DNA of 27,459 nucleotides from Actinomycetes bacterium (lineage in GTDB: Bacteria; Actinomycetota; Actinomycetes; Propionibacteriales; Propionibacteriaceae). Made by a program: the position numbers and the translations under genes. The notes below the pieces were generated by a model. The model did no database searches. It worked only from the letters and a program-made list of their open reading frames with translations, and had not been told where the DNA came from. Every line of letters starts with the position of its first letter. The stretch's first letter is position 1. The stretch is from positions 1-27,459 of the forward strand of contig WQUE01000101.1 of NCBI GenBank assembly GCA_009785885.1, read 5' to 3'. Of this stretch, positions 7,830 through 15,337 are shown in pieces.

Positions 7830-9199
7830 ACCACGCGCTGCCTCGCCCGGTCGTCGGCAAGCCGCTACCCTGGACCTTCCCCCGCCCCCTCGACTGCGTG
7901 CTGGACAACGGCCTGCGCGTCCAGGCCTTCCACCTGCCGGGCCAGTACATCGTCACGGCCAACGTGCTGCTCGATGCGCCCCTGTCCGCGGAGCCGCGCA
8001 CCCAGGAGGGCGTGGCGACGCTCGCGCTGCGCGCATGCGACGAAGGGACGCCTGGCCATCCGGGCGCGACCTTGGCGGAGGCGATCGAAAACCAGGGCGC
8101 CACCCTCGGCGGGGCGGCGTCACTGTGGGGATCCACGCTCGGGGTGCACGCCCCGGCGACGCGCCTGGAGCCGGCCCTCGGCCTCCTCGCGGAGATCCTG
8201 GCCGACCCCACGTACGACGACACCGACATCGCCCGCCACGTCGCCCTGCGGCTCGCCGAGATCGGGCAGGTGGTCGCCAACCCCGCCGGGAGCGCCGCGT
8301 GGGCCATCCGGGCCGCCACGTCGGACGCCGCCAGCCGGGCCAGCCGGCCCAACGGCGGGCTGGCCGAGACTGTGGGGCCGCTCACCCCCGTCGACGTGCG
8401 GGCCTTCCACGACCGCTGGTGGGATCCGCGCACCGCCACGGTGATCATCGCGGGCCATCTGCCGCAACACTTCGAGCAGCTGCTCCAGGCGACCCTGGGG
8501 ACCTGGTCGCCGACGGTCCCGGAACCTCCCGCGCCTCTGCACCCGAACACGCTGCCAGCCGGGCGGCGCCGCGTGTGGGTCGTCGACCATCCCGAGGCGG
8601 TCCAGGCCGACATCCGTCTCGGACGGATGACCCCCACGCGGACGGATCCGGCCTGGCCGGCCGCGCAGGTCGCATCGATCGCCCTCGGCGGCTCGTTCGG
8701 TTCACGTCTCAACACGGTGCTGCGGGAGAAGCACGGCTTCACGTACGGCGCCAGTTGCTCGTTCACGCCGTCGGTGGCGGGGGCGCTGTTCACCGCCCAG
8801 GCCAGCTGCCGTCTGGACGTGGCGGTGGAGGCGACGTGTCTGGCCCTGGAGACTTTGGATGTGGCCCGGGCACCGCTCACCGACGCCGAGGCTTCGGATG
8901 CGATCGCGTACGCCGTCGGGGTGGCACCGCTGCGGTACGACACCGCCGAGGCCGTCGCCGCCCAGGCTGGAGCCTTGGCGCAGGCGGGTCTGCCCGCCTC
9001 ATGGATCGACGACTACCACGAGGGCCTTCGGGCGGTCACGGCCGATCGGGCCACGGCCGTCTTCGCCGAGTGGGTCGACCCGGCCGCCGTGCACCTCGTG
9101 CTCGCCGGGCCGGCGGACGCCCTGGTGGAGCCGCTGATCCGTTGCGGCCTGGATGTCGCGGTCGTCGACGCGGCCGGCCGCCCCGCGGGGGTGGCCTAG
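7826..9199 (+). CDS. M16 family peptidase-like protein (non-catalytic partner)
   Basis: Second M16 protein, 457 aa, starting in the ATGA overlap with the catalytic subunit. At the site of the HxxEH motif the sequence reads TLALR (residues 65-69), so the two zinc histidines and the catalytic Glu are gone. The C-terminal half keeps the family's substrate-binding segment, a Gly-rich loop followed by LREKHGFTYGA with R300 and Y307. This division of labour (one subunit with the zinc site, one with the R/Y site) is that of the alpha/beta mitochondrial processing peptidase and of known bacterial M16 heterodimers. Its TAG stop shares the four bases CTAG with the stop of the opposing UPF0182 gene. The substrate is unknown. 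Confidence 0.92.
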   Translation: MNHALPRPVVGKPLPWTFPRPLDCVLDNGLRVQAFHLPGQYIVTANVLLDAPLSAEPRTQEGVATLALRACDEGTPGHPGATLAEAIENQGATLGGAASLWGSTLGVHAPATRLEPALGLLAEILADPTYDDTDIARHVALRLAEIGQVVANPAGSAAWAIRAATSDAASRASRPNGGLAETVGPLTPVDVRAFHDRWWDPRTATVIIAGHLPQHFEQLLQATLGTWSPTVPEPPAPLHPNTLPAGRRRVWVVDHPEAVQADIRLGRMTPTRTDPAWPAAQVASIALGGSFGSRLNTVLREKHGFTYGASCSFTPSVAGALFTAQASCRLDVAVEATCLALETLDVARAPLTDAEASDAIAYAVGVAPLRYDTAEAVAAQAGALAQAGLPASWIDDYHEGLRAVTADRATAVFAEWVDPAAVHLVLAGPADALVEPLIRCGLDVAVVDAAGRPAGVA

Positions 9200-12100
9200 C
9201 CCAGCGCGGACTGCGCGGCGGCGACCTGCTGCTGGGCGATGCCGATCTGGCGCTGGTATTCGGCGAGGTCACCGTTTTGCAGCGCCTGGCTGGCCGCCGC
9301 AAAGGCTCGGGACGCCGCGTTCAAGGCCTCCTGCGCGGACTGGGTGGGCCCGGCGGACTCCGGCGGCGCCGTGATCGTGGGCGAGGCTGTTTCCGACGGT
9401 CCGGTGGTGGGTGTCTGCGAGGGCGACGGCGTGGACGGTGTCGTCGGGCTGGTCGTCGGCGGTGTGGTGGCGTTCCCGGGTGGGGATGTCGTCCCTGGCG
9501 TGACCTGCTCGCCGGTCGTCGCGCCCGCGTCCCCCTGGAAGACCGTGTCGAGGGCCTGCTGCAGCGTGTCGCCGATCGCAATCTGGTCGCCGAACCGAAC
9601 CGCCACGAAGCGCAGCACCGGATAGCTGCCGGCGGTCCCGGACGAAACGACCCGCTGGGTGTAGATCGGCTGGACGTAGATCAGGCCGCCGCCGAGCGGC
9701 AGGGTCAGCAGGTTGCCGTACACCGGCTTGGCCGCGCCGTTGCTGGTGAACGGGAACAGCTTCGCCGCCACCGTCTGGTCGGTGCTGATCGCGTTGTACG
9801 TCTGCCCGGGCCCGGGTATCTGCTGCGCGTCGGACAACCGCAGCACGCGCAGGTTTCCGTAGTCGGGTGCGGAGGCGTCCGCGACCACGGCGAGATACCC
9901 GCCCAGGTTGTTCCGGCTGGACGGCACGTACGTGCTCGTCAGGCTGAACACCGGCGCGGCGTCGGTCGGCCACTTGATGGACAGGTAGTAGGGCGGTTCC
10001 TTCAGTCCGGAGGACCGGGGGTCGTCCGGCACCTGCCACAGGTCGGACTGCTGATACCACGTGTTCGAATCGGTCGCGTGGTAGCGCCCCAGGATCTGCC
10101 GCTGCACCTTGAACAGGTCCTGCGGGTAGCGCAAGTGCGCGAGTAGATCGGCCGAGATCGCCGACTTCGGCTGAAGCAGTCCGGGAAACACCTTGTCCCA
10201 GGTCTGCAGAATCGGGTCGGATGCGTCCCACGCGTACAGGGTCACGGTGCCGTCCAGGGCGTCGACGGTCGCCTTCACCGAATTGCGCATGTAGTTGATC
10301 GTCGACGCGCCGTAGCTGTACGCCGGTTTCGTCGTCGAGTCGGACGTGGCCTGACTGAGGTCGACTCGCTGGGACTCGGGATAGCGATCGGAGGTGGTGA
10401 AACAATCGACGATCCACGTGAGGCGCCCGTCCACGATCGCCGGGAACGGGTCGCCGTCGATCGTCAGCCACGGCGCCACCTTGGAGACGCGCTGGGCGGG
10501 CAGCCGGTCGTACAGCATCTTGGAGTACGGGTTGACGCGGTCGCTCAGCAGCATGTTCAGGTCCTGGAACTTGAGCGCGAACAACAGCCGGTGCCACCAG
10601 TTGCCCACCGGCACGCCGCCGGTCCCGTCGTACGTGTTGCGGGTCTCCGTGCTCGACGTCCCACCACCGGGCGTGTCCAGTTCGACCGGCGTGGCACCGG
10701 GGGCCGCCCCGACGATCGCGTAGTCCGTCGTGCTTTCGCCGAAGTAGATGCGCGCCTGCGTCTGCGGCAGTGCACCCTGCGGCGGGATGTCGCCCGTGAT
10801 CCAGTTGGGCTCGCCGTTGGGTTGCCGCTGATTGCCGTACGCCGCGACGAGGCCGTAGCCGTGTGTGAACACGGTGTGCAGGTTGTTCCAGCTGTGGTCG
10901 GGCATGCCGGTCCGGTCGATCTCCCGGGCCGCGACGATCGCGTCGGTCATCGTCCCGTCGATGGTGTAGCGGTCGACGTCGAGGTCGGTCGGGAACGAGT
11001 AGTAGCCGCGCACCTGCTGGAGCTGTTCGAACGTCGGTGCGACGACGGACGGATCCATCAGGCGAATGCCGGGAAGCGCCTCCGCGTCGGCCTTGAGCTG
11101 GCCGGCGGTGGCCTGCGTCTGGGCGGAGTAGTCGGCGATGTCGGCATCCTGGATGCCGTAGGCCGCCCGGGTCGCCGCGATGGCGTTCTTGATGTAGGGG
11201 GCCTGCACCATGGGTTCGTCCGGACGGACGACGAAACGCTGGACTCCGAGCGGATAGGCGACGGAGATGACCAGGCTGGACACGACCATCAGCACGATCG
11301 CCGACACGGCGATCGCCCACCGGCGCAGCGCGGCGTTCGCGAAGAACACGCCCGCGCAGATGAACGCGATGATCGCGAGCACGAGCTTCGCGACGATGCG
11401 CGAATGCTGTTCCGTGTAGCCGATTCCGGTGAACAGACCGTTGTCGGTGAAGGAGTAGGCGTACCGCCCGAGCAGGGACTGCACGCCCAACACGACCAGG
11501 ATCAGTCCGACCAGCACGGACAGGTGCGCCTGGGCCCGGCGCCCGAACGGGTTGCTCACCTCGACGTCCGGGGCGGCCGCACCGTCGCCGACGGGCATGC
11601 GCAAGCGGATCGGGGCGTGCCGCAGCGACCCGTCCACCAGATGCATCACCGCGGCGGCGAGCCCGGAGATCACGAGTGTCGCCATGAGCATGGCGCATAC
11701 GAACTGCCACCAGGGCAGTGAGAACACGAAGAACCCGATGTCTTTCCCGAAGTAGGGGTCGGTCACACCGAACGGCGTCCGTTTCAGCCAGGCCAGCAAC
11801 GTGTCCGCCTCGGCCGAGGCGGACAGTCCGGTCAGCAGACCGATGAACGCCGCCGGGACGATGACGACGGCCCGGCTCGTCAGCAACGCACCCATCGGGG
11901 GACGATCCGCGACGGGACGGGGCGGCGGGGACGCGCCCATGCGCCGGGCGATCACGAGATTGCCCGCGATCGCCCCGCCCATGATCAGGCCGAACACGGC
12001 GAAGAGGCCAAGCCCGGCGCCGAGGCGGGTCACATAGACGGCGGACGCCTCGACGCTGCGGTACCACAGCACCTCGGTCCACACGCGCGACGTCACCGCC

Positions 12101-12207
12101 AGCCCGATCACGACGATCGCGACGACACCCGCCGCAATCCACCAGCGCAGGTGATGCGGTGGCGCCCCCAGGCCGCGCAGGCCTGTTCTCGATTTCGCTG
12201 TGGCCAC
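9196..12207 (-). CDS. UPF0182 family large integral membrane protein
   Basis: Membrane protein of 1003 aa, UPF0182 (PF03699), a mainly actinobacterial family of unknown function. The first about 330 residues contain roughly seven transmembrane helices (for example around 22-40, 62-85, 112-128, 165-190, 230-248, 272-290 and 300-320). A long, probably extracytoplasmic globular region follows, with family-like segments such as YSFPTDLDVDRY, HDSWNNLHTVFTHGYG-type sequence and SYGASTINYMRNSVKA. The tail has a Thr/Pro/Ser-rich linker and an Ala/Gln-rich helix, which is usual in the family. The start is GTG 12207-12205 with GAGGAGG six nucleotides upstream. It is downstream of the PDZ-S16 gene on the same strand, the gene order of M. 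tuberculosis Rv3194c-Rv3193c. Confidence 0.93.
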   Translation of the reverse strand: MATAKSRTGLRGLGAPPHHLRWWIAAGVVAIVVIGLAVTSRVWTEVLWYRSVEASAVYVTRLGAGLGLFAVFGLIMGGAIAGNLVIARRMGASPPPRPVADRPPMGALLTSRAVVIVPAAFIGLLTGLSASAEADTLLAWLKRTPFGVTDPYFGKDIGFFVFSLPWWQFVCAMLMATLVISGLAAAVMHLVDGSLRHAPIRLRMPVGDGAAAPDVEVSNPFGRRAQAHLSVLVGLILVVLGVQSLLGRYAYSFTDNGLFTGIGYTEQHSRIVAKLVLAIIAFICAGVFFANAALRRWAIAVSAIVLMVVSSLVISVAYPLGVQRFVVRPDEPMVQAPYIKNAIAATRAAYGIQDADIADYSAQTQATAGQLKADAEALPGIRLMDPSVVAPTFEQLQQVRGYYSFPTDLDVDRYTIDGTMTDAIVAAREIDRTGMPDHSWNNLHTVFTHGYGLVAAYGNQRQPNGEPNWITGDIPPQGALPQTQARIYFGESTTDYAIVGAAPGATPVELDTPGGGTSSTETRNTYDGTGGVPVGNWWHRLLFALKFQDLNMLLSDRVNPYSKMLYDRLPAQRVSKVAPWLTIDGDPFPAIVDGRLTWIVDCFTTSDRYPESQRVDLSQATSDSTTKPAYSYGASTINYMRNSVKATVDALDGTVTLYAWDASDPILQTWDKVFPGLLQPKSAISADLLAHLRYPQDLFKVQRQILGRYHATDSNTWYQQSDLWQVPDDPRSSGLKEPPYYLSIKWPTDAAPVFSLTSTYVPSSRNNLGGYLAVVADASAPDYGNLRVLRLSDAQQIPGPGQTYNAISTDQTVAAKLFPFTSNGAAKPVYGNLLTLPLGGGLIYVQPIYTQRVVSSGTAGSYPVLRFVAVRFGDQIAIGDTLQQALDTVFQGDAGATTGEQVTPGTTSPPGNATTPPTTSPTTPSTPSPSQTPTTGPSETASPTITAPPESAGPTQSAQEALNAASRAFAAASQALQNGDLAEYQRQIGIAQQQVAAAQSALG

Positions 12208-12238
12208 TGGCCCTCCTCGTCAGTCCCTTGGTGGCTAT

Positions 12239-12244
12239 AGGGTA
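12239..12244 (-). promoter_or_regulatory. Candidate -10 box for the UPF0182 gene
   Basis: The minus strand reads TACCCT followed by ATAG, about 31 nt before the GTG start and upstream of the GAGGAGG ribosome binding site. This would give a leader of about 25 nt. No clear -35 is seen. The gene may also be reached by read-through from the PDZ gene, whose stop is only 77 nt upstream of the start. Confidence 0.35.
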
Positions 12245-12284
12245 CGTGACCGCGCTGCGAACCACCACGCGGCCTTGGCGCCGC

Positions 12285-13379
12285 TCAGCAGTGTGGCACG
12301 TCCGGGGACGACGGGTCCTGAGCCAACTGCCCGAGCGCGTCGATGGCGTCGGCGAGCGTGGCCACGCGTATCAGCGCCATCGAGCCGCCATAGGCGGTGG
12401 CGATCGGGCAGGCGCTATTGGGGACGAGGAAGATCGTCGCCCCGGCCGAGGCTGCCGATGTCACCTGCTCCCGTATCCCGGACACCGGATCGACGGAGAC
12501 CGCCCCGGACGTGTCCACTTCGCCGACCCCCCCGATGGATCGGCCGGCCAGAACGTCGGAGGGCGACAGCATGTCGTACAGCCCGATCGCGACCATGAGG
12601 CTCGACGAGGGGTTGTTCGCCTGCGGCGCCAGGTTGAAGCGCACGTCGACCGGGTTGTAGGTGAAGCTGTTCGTGAACGAGGCGCCCACGACGGCGGTCA
12701 GTTTGTTGTCGTTGGCGGCCTGGGCGGTCACCTCCAGGCCGGCCAGGGTGATGTCGCCGCGGGTCACGTCGAACGTGATCGTGTCCGTCGGCAGGTGTGC
12801 CGCGATGGCCTCCCGTACGTCGTCGACGGTCTTGACGGGCTGCCCGTCGACCGCGTTGACGATGTCGTTCACCCGGAGGATCGCGTAGGCGGGCCCGCCG
12901 ACGACGACGCTCGACACGATCGGAGCCTGCGTCGAGGGCAACCCGGCGGCCTGTAGTGCCGCGACGACGGTGTTCCGCTGCCACACCGACAACTGGTTGG
13001 TGGCGGACGGTGACGCGGGCGCCCCGCCCACCGGCGAGAGCATCACGGCGTCGGGGAAGACGTCCGAGGTGCCCAAGACATAGTCGGCGAGCAGTTGCGC
13101 CACGCCCAGACGGGGCCGGTGTTGCGCGACGCTGCTGACCACGAGGGTGCCCTCGACCGGGTAGGTGTCGACGCCGCGGACCGTGATGCCGGGCGTTCCC
13201 CCGGGACCCGTCAGGGCGTCGGTCCGCCCGCCTGACGACCACACGACGTACGGCGTCGGCCATGCGACGAGCACCGCGAGGAGGACCAGGAGGAGGCCAC
13301 CCGAGGCGAGCATGGTCAGGGTGTGCGGCCCCATGGCCGGCCGCCGTCCCATGCCGGTCACCCCGGACGTGTTCGTCAC
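12285..13379 (-). CDS. Membrane-anchored PDZ and Lon-like (S16) domain protein, YlbL type
   Basis: Protein of 364 aa with an N-terminal transmembrane anchor (about residues 18-42, then PTPYVVWSSGG), a PDZ domain in the middle (SSVVVGGPAYAILRVNDIVNAVDGQPVKTVDDV...) and a C-terminal Lon-protease-like domain, the architecture of Bacillus YlbL and M. tuberculosis Rv3194c. The Lon-type serine is retained in NNPSSSLMVA. The segment that carries the catalytic lysine in Lon (GGLKEKLLAA type) reads SGIREQVTSA, with Gln (CAG codon) at the lysine position, so the Ser-Lys dyad looks incomplete. I choose GTG 13379 as start because a TACAGT -10 box lies seven bases upstream, giving a leaderless mRNA; an in-frame GTG at 13409 is the alternative. 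It is divergent from the DUF2342 gene. Confidence 0.9.
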   Translation of the reverse strand: MTNTSGVTGMGRRPAMGPHTLTMLASGGLLLVLLAVLVAWPTPYVVWSSGGRTDALTGPGGTPGITVRGVDTYPVEGTLVVSSVAQHRPRLGVAQLLADYVLGTSDVFPDAVMLSPVGGAPASPSATNQLSVWQRNTVVAALQAAGLPSTQAPIVSSVVVGGPAYAILRVNDIVNAVDGQPVKTVDDVREAIAAHLPTDTITFDVTRGDITLAGLEVTAQAANDNKLTAVVGASFTNSFTYNPVDVRFNLAPQANNPSSSLMVAIGLYDMLSPSDVLAGRSIGGVGEVDTSGAVSVDPVSGIREQVTSAASAGATIFLVPNSACPIATAYGGSMALIRVATLADAIDALGQLAQDPSSPDVPHC

Positions 13380-13386
13380 CCGTCCC

Positions 13387-13392
13387 ACTGTA
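13387..13392 (-). promoter_or_regulatory. -10 box (TACAGT) for leaderless PDZ-S16 transcript
   Basis: The minus strand reads TACAGT, then seven bases, then GTG at 13379. That spacing puts the predicted transcription start on or beside the start codon, the leaderless arrangement common in actinobacteria. It also lies in the 83-bp divergent gap opposite the DUF2342 promoter. The -35 region is not recognisable. Confidence 0.55.
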
Positions 13393-13433
13393 GACGGTCC
13401 GCACGCCACACCCGGCCCGACGCACGACCCGAC

Positions 13434-13439
13434 TACAAT
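13434..13439 (+). promoter_or_regulatory. -10 box (TACAAT) for the DUF2342 gene
   Basis: TACAAT is a near-consensus actinobacterial -10 element. It is followed by an AGGAG ribosome binding site (13453-13457) and ATG at 13463, giving a leader of only about 17 nt. It faces away from the TACAGT box about 42 bp to the left, so one short intergenic segment serves both genes. Confidence 0.5.
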
Positions 13440-13462
13440 GGCGAGGGTCGTCAGGAGTTGTC

Positions 13463-14836
13463 ATGAGTGATCGCGAACCACCCCCCGAACCCACCGGTCC
13501 GGACGACGACGGCACCGACCCGCTGGCGGCGCTGTTCCGGCGTCTCGGGTTGTCCCGGCCGGATGGCAGCATCGACCTGAGTTCACTCATGGCGCAGGTG
13601 CAGGGCATGATGACACACCTTCCGCAAGACCCCGCCCCGAACGGCATCGACTGGGCGCAGACCCGGACCTTGGCCCGCCAGGTCGTCGCCTCGCTGGGGC
13701 CCGACCCGAGCATGATGCCGTCCGACCAGCGCGCCGTCGCCGACGCGGCCCGCCTGGCCCAGATGTGGCTCGACCCGGCCACGGCCCTGTCCGGTCCAGC
13801 CCCGCACGCGGTGGCGTGGAGCCGGGCGGAGTGGATCGAGCACTCGATGGACAACTGGCGCGCGGTCGCGGAGCCGATCGCGACCCGCATCGCCGAGGCG
13901 ATGTCGTCCCTGATGCATCCCCCGGCCGACGAACCGGACGACGGCGCCCCGCTGGCTGCCCTGTCCGGCATGTTCGCCCCGATGGCCAAGCGTGCCGCCG
14001 CAGTGATGTACGCGCAGCGCCTGGCGCAGGCGATCGGCAAGCTCGCCTCCCAGGTGTTGTCCGGCAACGATTCCGGTCTGCCGCTGGTCGATCCGCCGGT
14101 GGTGGCGCTGCTGCCGACCAACATCGCCGGCTTCGGCGAAGGTCTCGGACTCGGCGCGGACGATGTGCTGCTCTACCTGACGTTGCGCGAGGCGGCCCGG
14201 CAGCGCCTGTCGGCTGCCGCCCCGTGGCTGGCGACCCAGACGCTCGCCCTCGTCGAGCACTACGCCCGGGAGATCACCATCGACCCGTCCGCGCTGAGCT
14301 CGGCGGTGGACCTCGGCGACCTCGAGTCGCTGACCCCGCAGCGCATGGCCGAGGCGTCGGAGGCGCTGCAGGGCCGGTTGTTCGCGCCGACCCGCACCCC
14401 CGAACAGGAGGACATCCTCGCCCGGCTGGAGACGCTGCTGGCGCTGACGGACGGTTGGGTGGAGACAGTCGTCGCGGCGGCGGCGGCACCGTGGATGGGT
14501 GGGGCCGGGGCGCTGGCCGAGACGCTGCGGCGGCGCCGGGCTGCGGGCGGCCCGGCCGAGACCTTGCTCTCGTCGATGGTCGGCCTGGAGGTTCGTCCGC
14601 GTCGCCTGCGCGACGCCGTGAACCTGTGGTCGGCGATGGGCTCCCAGTGCGGCCTCGAGGCCCGGGACGCCCTGTGGCGCCACCCCGACATCCTCCCCAC
14701 CTCGGCTGATCTGGACGACATCATCGGTTTCGTCCAACGCCAGCAGGCCCCCGCCGGGGCGGGCGACGAGATGGACGCGGAACTGCGGCGGCTGTTGGAC
14801 GAGTGGGACCGTCCCAACGACGGGTCGGTGTCGTGA
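13463..14836 (+). CDS. Zincin-like DUF2342 family protein (putative hydrolase, possibly inactive)
   Basis: Protein of 457 aa of the actinobacterial DUF2342 / Zincin_2 family (PF10103; annotated as zinc-dependent metalloprotease or F420-associated hydrolase), with no demonstrated activity that I know of. No signal peptide is visible. The N-terminus is acidic and Pro-rich, followed by helical segments and the family's core LREAA-x-QRL...PWL region (residues 241-256). The C-terminal part RRRRAAGGPAE...GLEVRPRRLRDAVNLW...RDALWRHPDILPT is very typical. In homologues I recall, the core reads LREAAH; here position 246 is Arg, so a presumed metal ligand is lost. The start ATG has AGGAG five bases upstream. 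It is divergent from the PDZ-S16/UPF0182 genes, as in mycobacteria (Rv3195). Confidence 0.87.
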   Translation: MSDREPPPEPTGPDDDGTDPLAALFRRLGLSRPDGSIDLSSLMAQVQGMMTHLPQDPAPNGIDWAQTRTLARQVVASLGPDPSMMPSDQRAVADAARLAQMWLDPATALSGPAPHAVAWSRAEWIEHSMDNWRAVAEPIATRIAEAMSSLMHPPADEPDDGAPLAALSGMFAPMAKRAAAVMYAQRLAQAIGKLASQVLSGNDSGLPLVDPPVVALLPTNIAGFGEGLGLGADDVLLYLTLREAARQRLSAAAPWLATQTLALVEHYAREITIDPSALSSAVDLGDLESLTPQRMAEASEALQGRLFAPTRTPEQEDILARLETLLALTDGWVETVVAAAAAPWMGGAGALAETLRRRRAAGGPAETLLSSMVGLEVRPRRLRDAVNLWSAMGSQCGLEARDALWRHPDILPTSADLDDIIGFVQRQQAPAGAGDEMDAELRRLLDEWDRPNDGSVS

Positions 14837-14886
14837 CCCGGTCCGATGCGACTCGTGGGCTGCCGTCACGGCCGGCGCATGCGACA

Positions 14887-14973
14887 GCGTGCCCTGTGCG
14901 CGCGGACTCCGCCTGTCAACTCGACATGGTTCTGGTCGATCCAGGTGGCGTGCCCCGTGCGCGCGGACTCCGC
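14887..14973. repeat. Pair of 26-bp direct repeats with 61-bp period (CRISPR-like geometry)
   Basis: Positions 14887-14912 and 14948-14973 are identical except for one base (T/C at the ninth position). The start-to-start distance is 61 bp, leaving 35 bp between. Each unit contains a short GC palindrome (GCGCGG-ACT-CCGCGC is perfect in the second copy, GCGG-ACT-CCGC in the first). A 61-bp period with a palindromic GC repeat is the geometry of type I-E CRISPR (about 29 + 32), and the reverse complement partly resembles actinobacterial I-E repeats around GCGCACG. There is no third unit 61 bp to either side and no cas gene in the window. It could be a relic, a regulatory repeat, or chance duplication. 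Confidence 0.75.
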
Positions 14974-14981
14974 GCCATTGC

Positions 14982-14987
14982 TACAGT
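14982..14987 (+). promoter_or_regulatory. Candidate -10 box upstream of the zinc-ribbon gene
   Basis: TACAGT occurs 8 bp after the second direct repeat and about 104 nt before the ATG of the 53-aa zinc-ribbon gene. It would imply a leader near 95 nt. No -35 is evident; the repeat occupies that position. Confidence 0.3.
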
Positions 14988-15090
14988 AGATGCCCGATAC
15001 GCCTGTGCTGTCCTCATGGCAATGCTGGCGGTCATCCATTACGGAACCTCTGATCGAACGGCGGCTCCGAAACCCGAGCAAGGAGGAAGC

Positions 15091-15252
15091 ATGGCTGAAG
15101 AGACCTACGAGGGCGAGTTCTACTGCATGAAGTGCAAGGCGAAGCGTCAGGCGACCGGCACGGTCGTCGTCAACGCGAAGGGGACGAAGATGGCGAAGGC
15201 CACCTGCCCCGTGTGCAACACCAGCTTGAACCGCATCCTCGGGCGTGCCTGA
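15091..15252 (+). CDS. Small zinc-ribbon protein, DUF5679 family
   Basis: Protein of 53 aa with two CxxC knuckles, CMKC at residues 12-15 and CPVC at 39-42, separated by a short basic beta-like segment: a single zinc ribbon. It resembles the DUF5679 family of small actinobacterial proteins; the function is unknown. The start ATG 15091 has an excellent AAGGAGGAAGC ribosome binding site, so the upstream in-frame extension is not used. The gene stands alone: a repeat-bearing 254-bp gap precedes it and a strong intrinsic terminator follows 25 bp after the stop, separating it from fabD. A role in nucleic-acid binding is plausible for a zinc ribbon but is inference. Confidence 0.85.
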   Translation: MAEETYEGEFYCMKCKAKRQATGTVVVNAKGTKMAKATCPVCNTSLNRILGRA

Positions 15253-15276
15253 TCTGGCGCCCGCGCATCAGCCGAG

Positions 15277-15309
15277 GGGGCGGCGGTCCACGTGACCGGC
15301 CGCCCCTTT
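15277..15309 (+). terminator. Intrinsic terminator after the zinc-ribbon gene
   Basis: GGGGCGGC plus GGTC (15277-15288) pairs with GACC and GCCGCCCC (15294-15306), with loop CACGT and one bulged G at 15298, and is followed by TTT. The twelve-pair GC stem lies 25 nt after the stop codon at 15252, so it isolates this gene from the fabD operon. The T tract is short, as is usual in high-GC genomes. Confidence 0.75.
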
Positions 15310-15337
15310 CCTCGCATGGCCTTGGGCGTCCCGGGGT

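Noticed and set aside
9340..9530. Thr/Pro/Ser-rich stretch at the C-terminus of UPF0182 as an unusual fusion
   Set aside because: A low-complexity linker and Ala/Gln-rich tail helix are common in this family, so it is not evidence of a fusion.
9269..12268. 999-residue open frame on the minus strand beside UPF0182
   Set aside because: It is an alternative frame of the same strand over UPF0182, rich in Arg/Asp/Gly as expected from shifted high-GC codons, with no recognisable domain.
14803..15090. Longer N-terminal form of the zinc-ribbon protein
   Set aside because: The extension runs through the direct repeats and overlaps the DUF2342 end; the ATG at 15091 has a near-perfect ribosome binding site and begins the conserved part.
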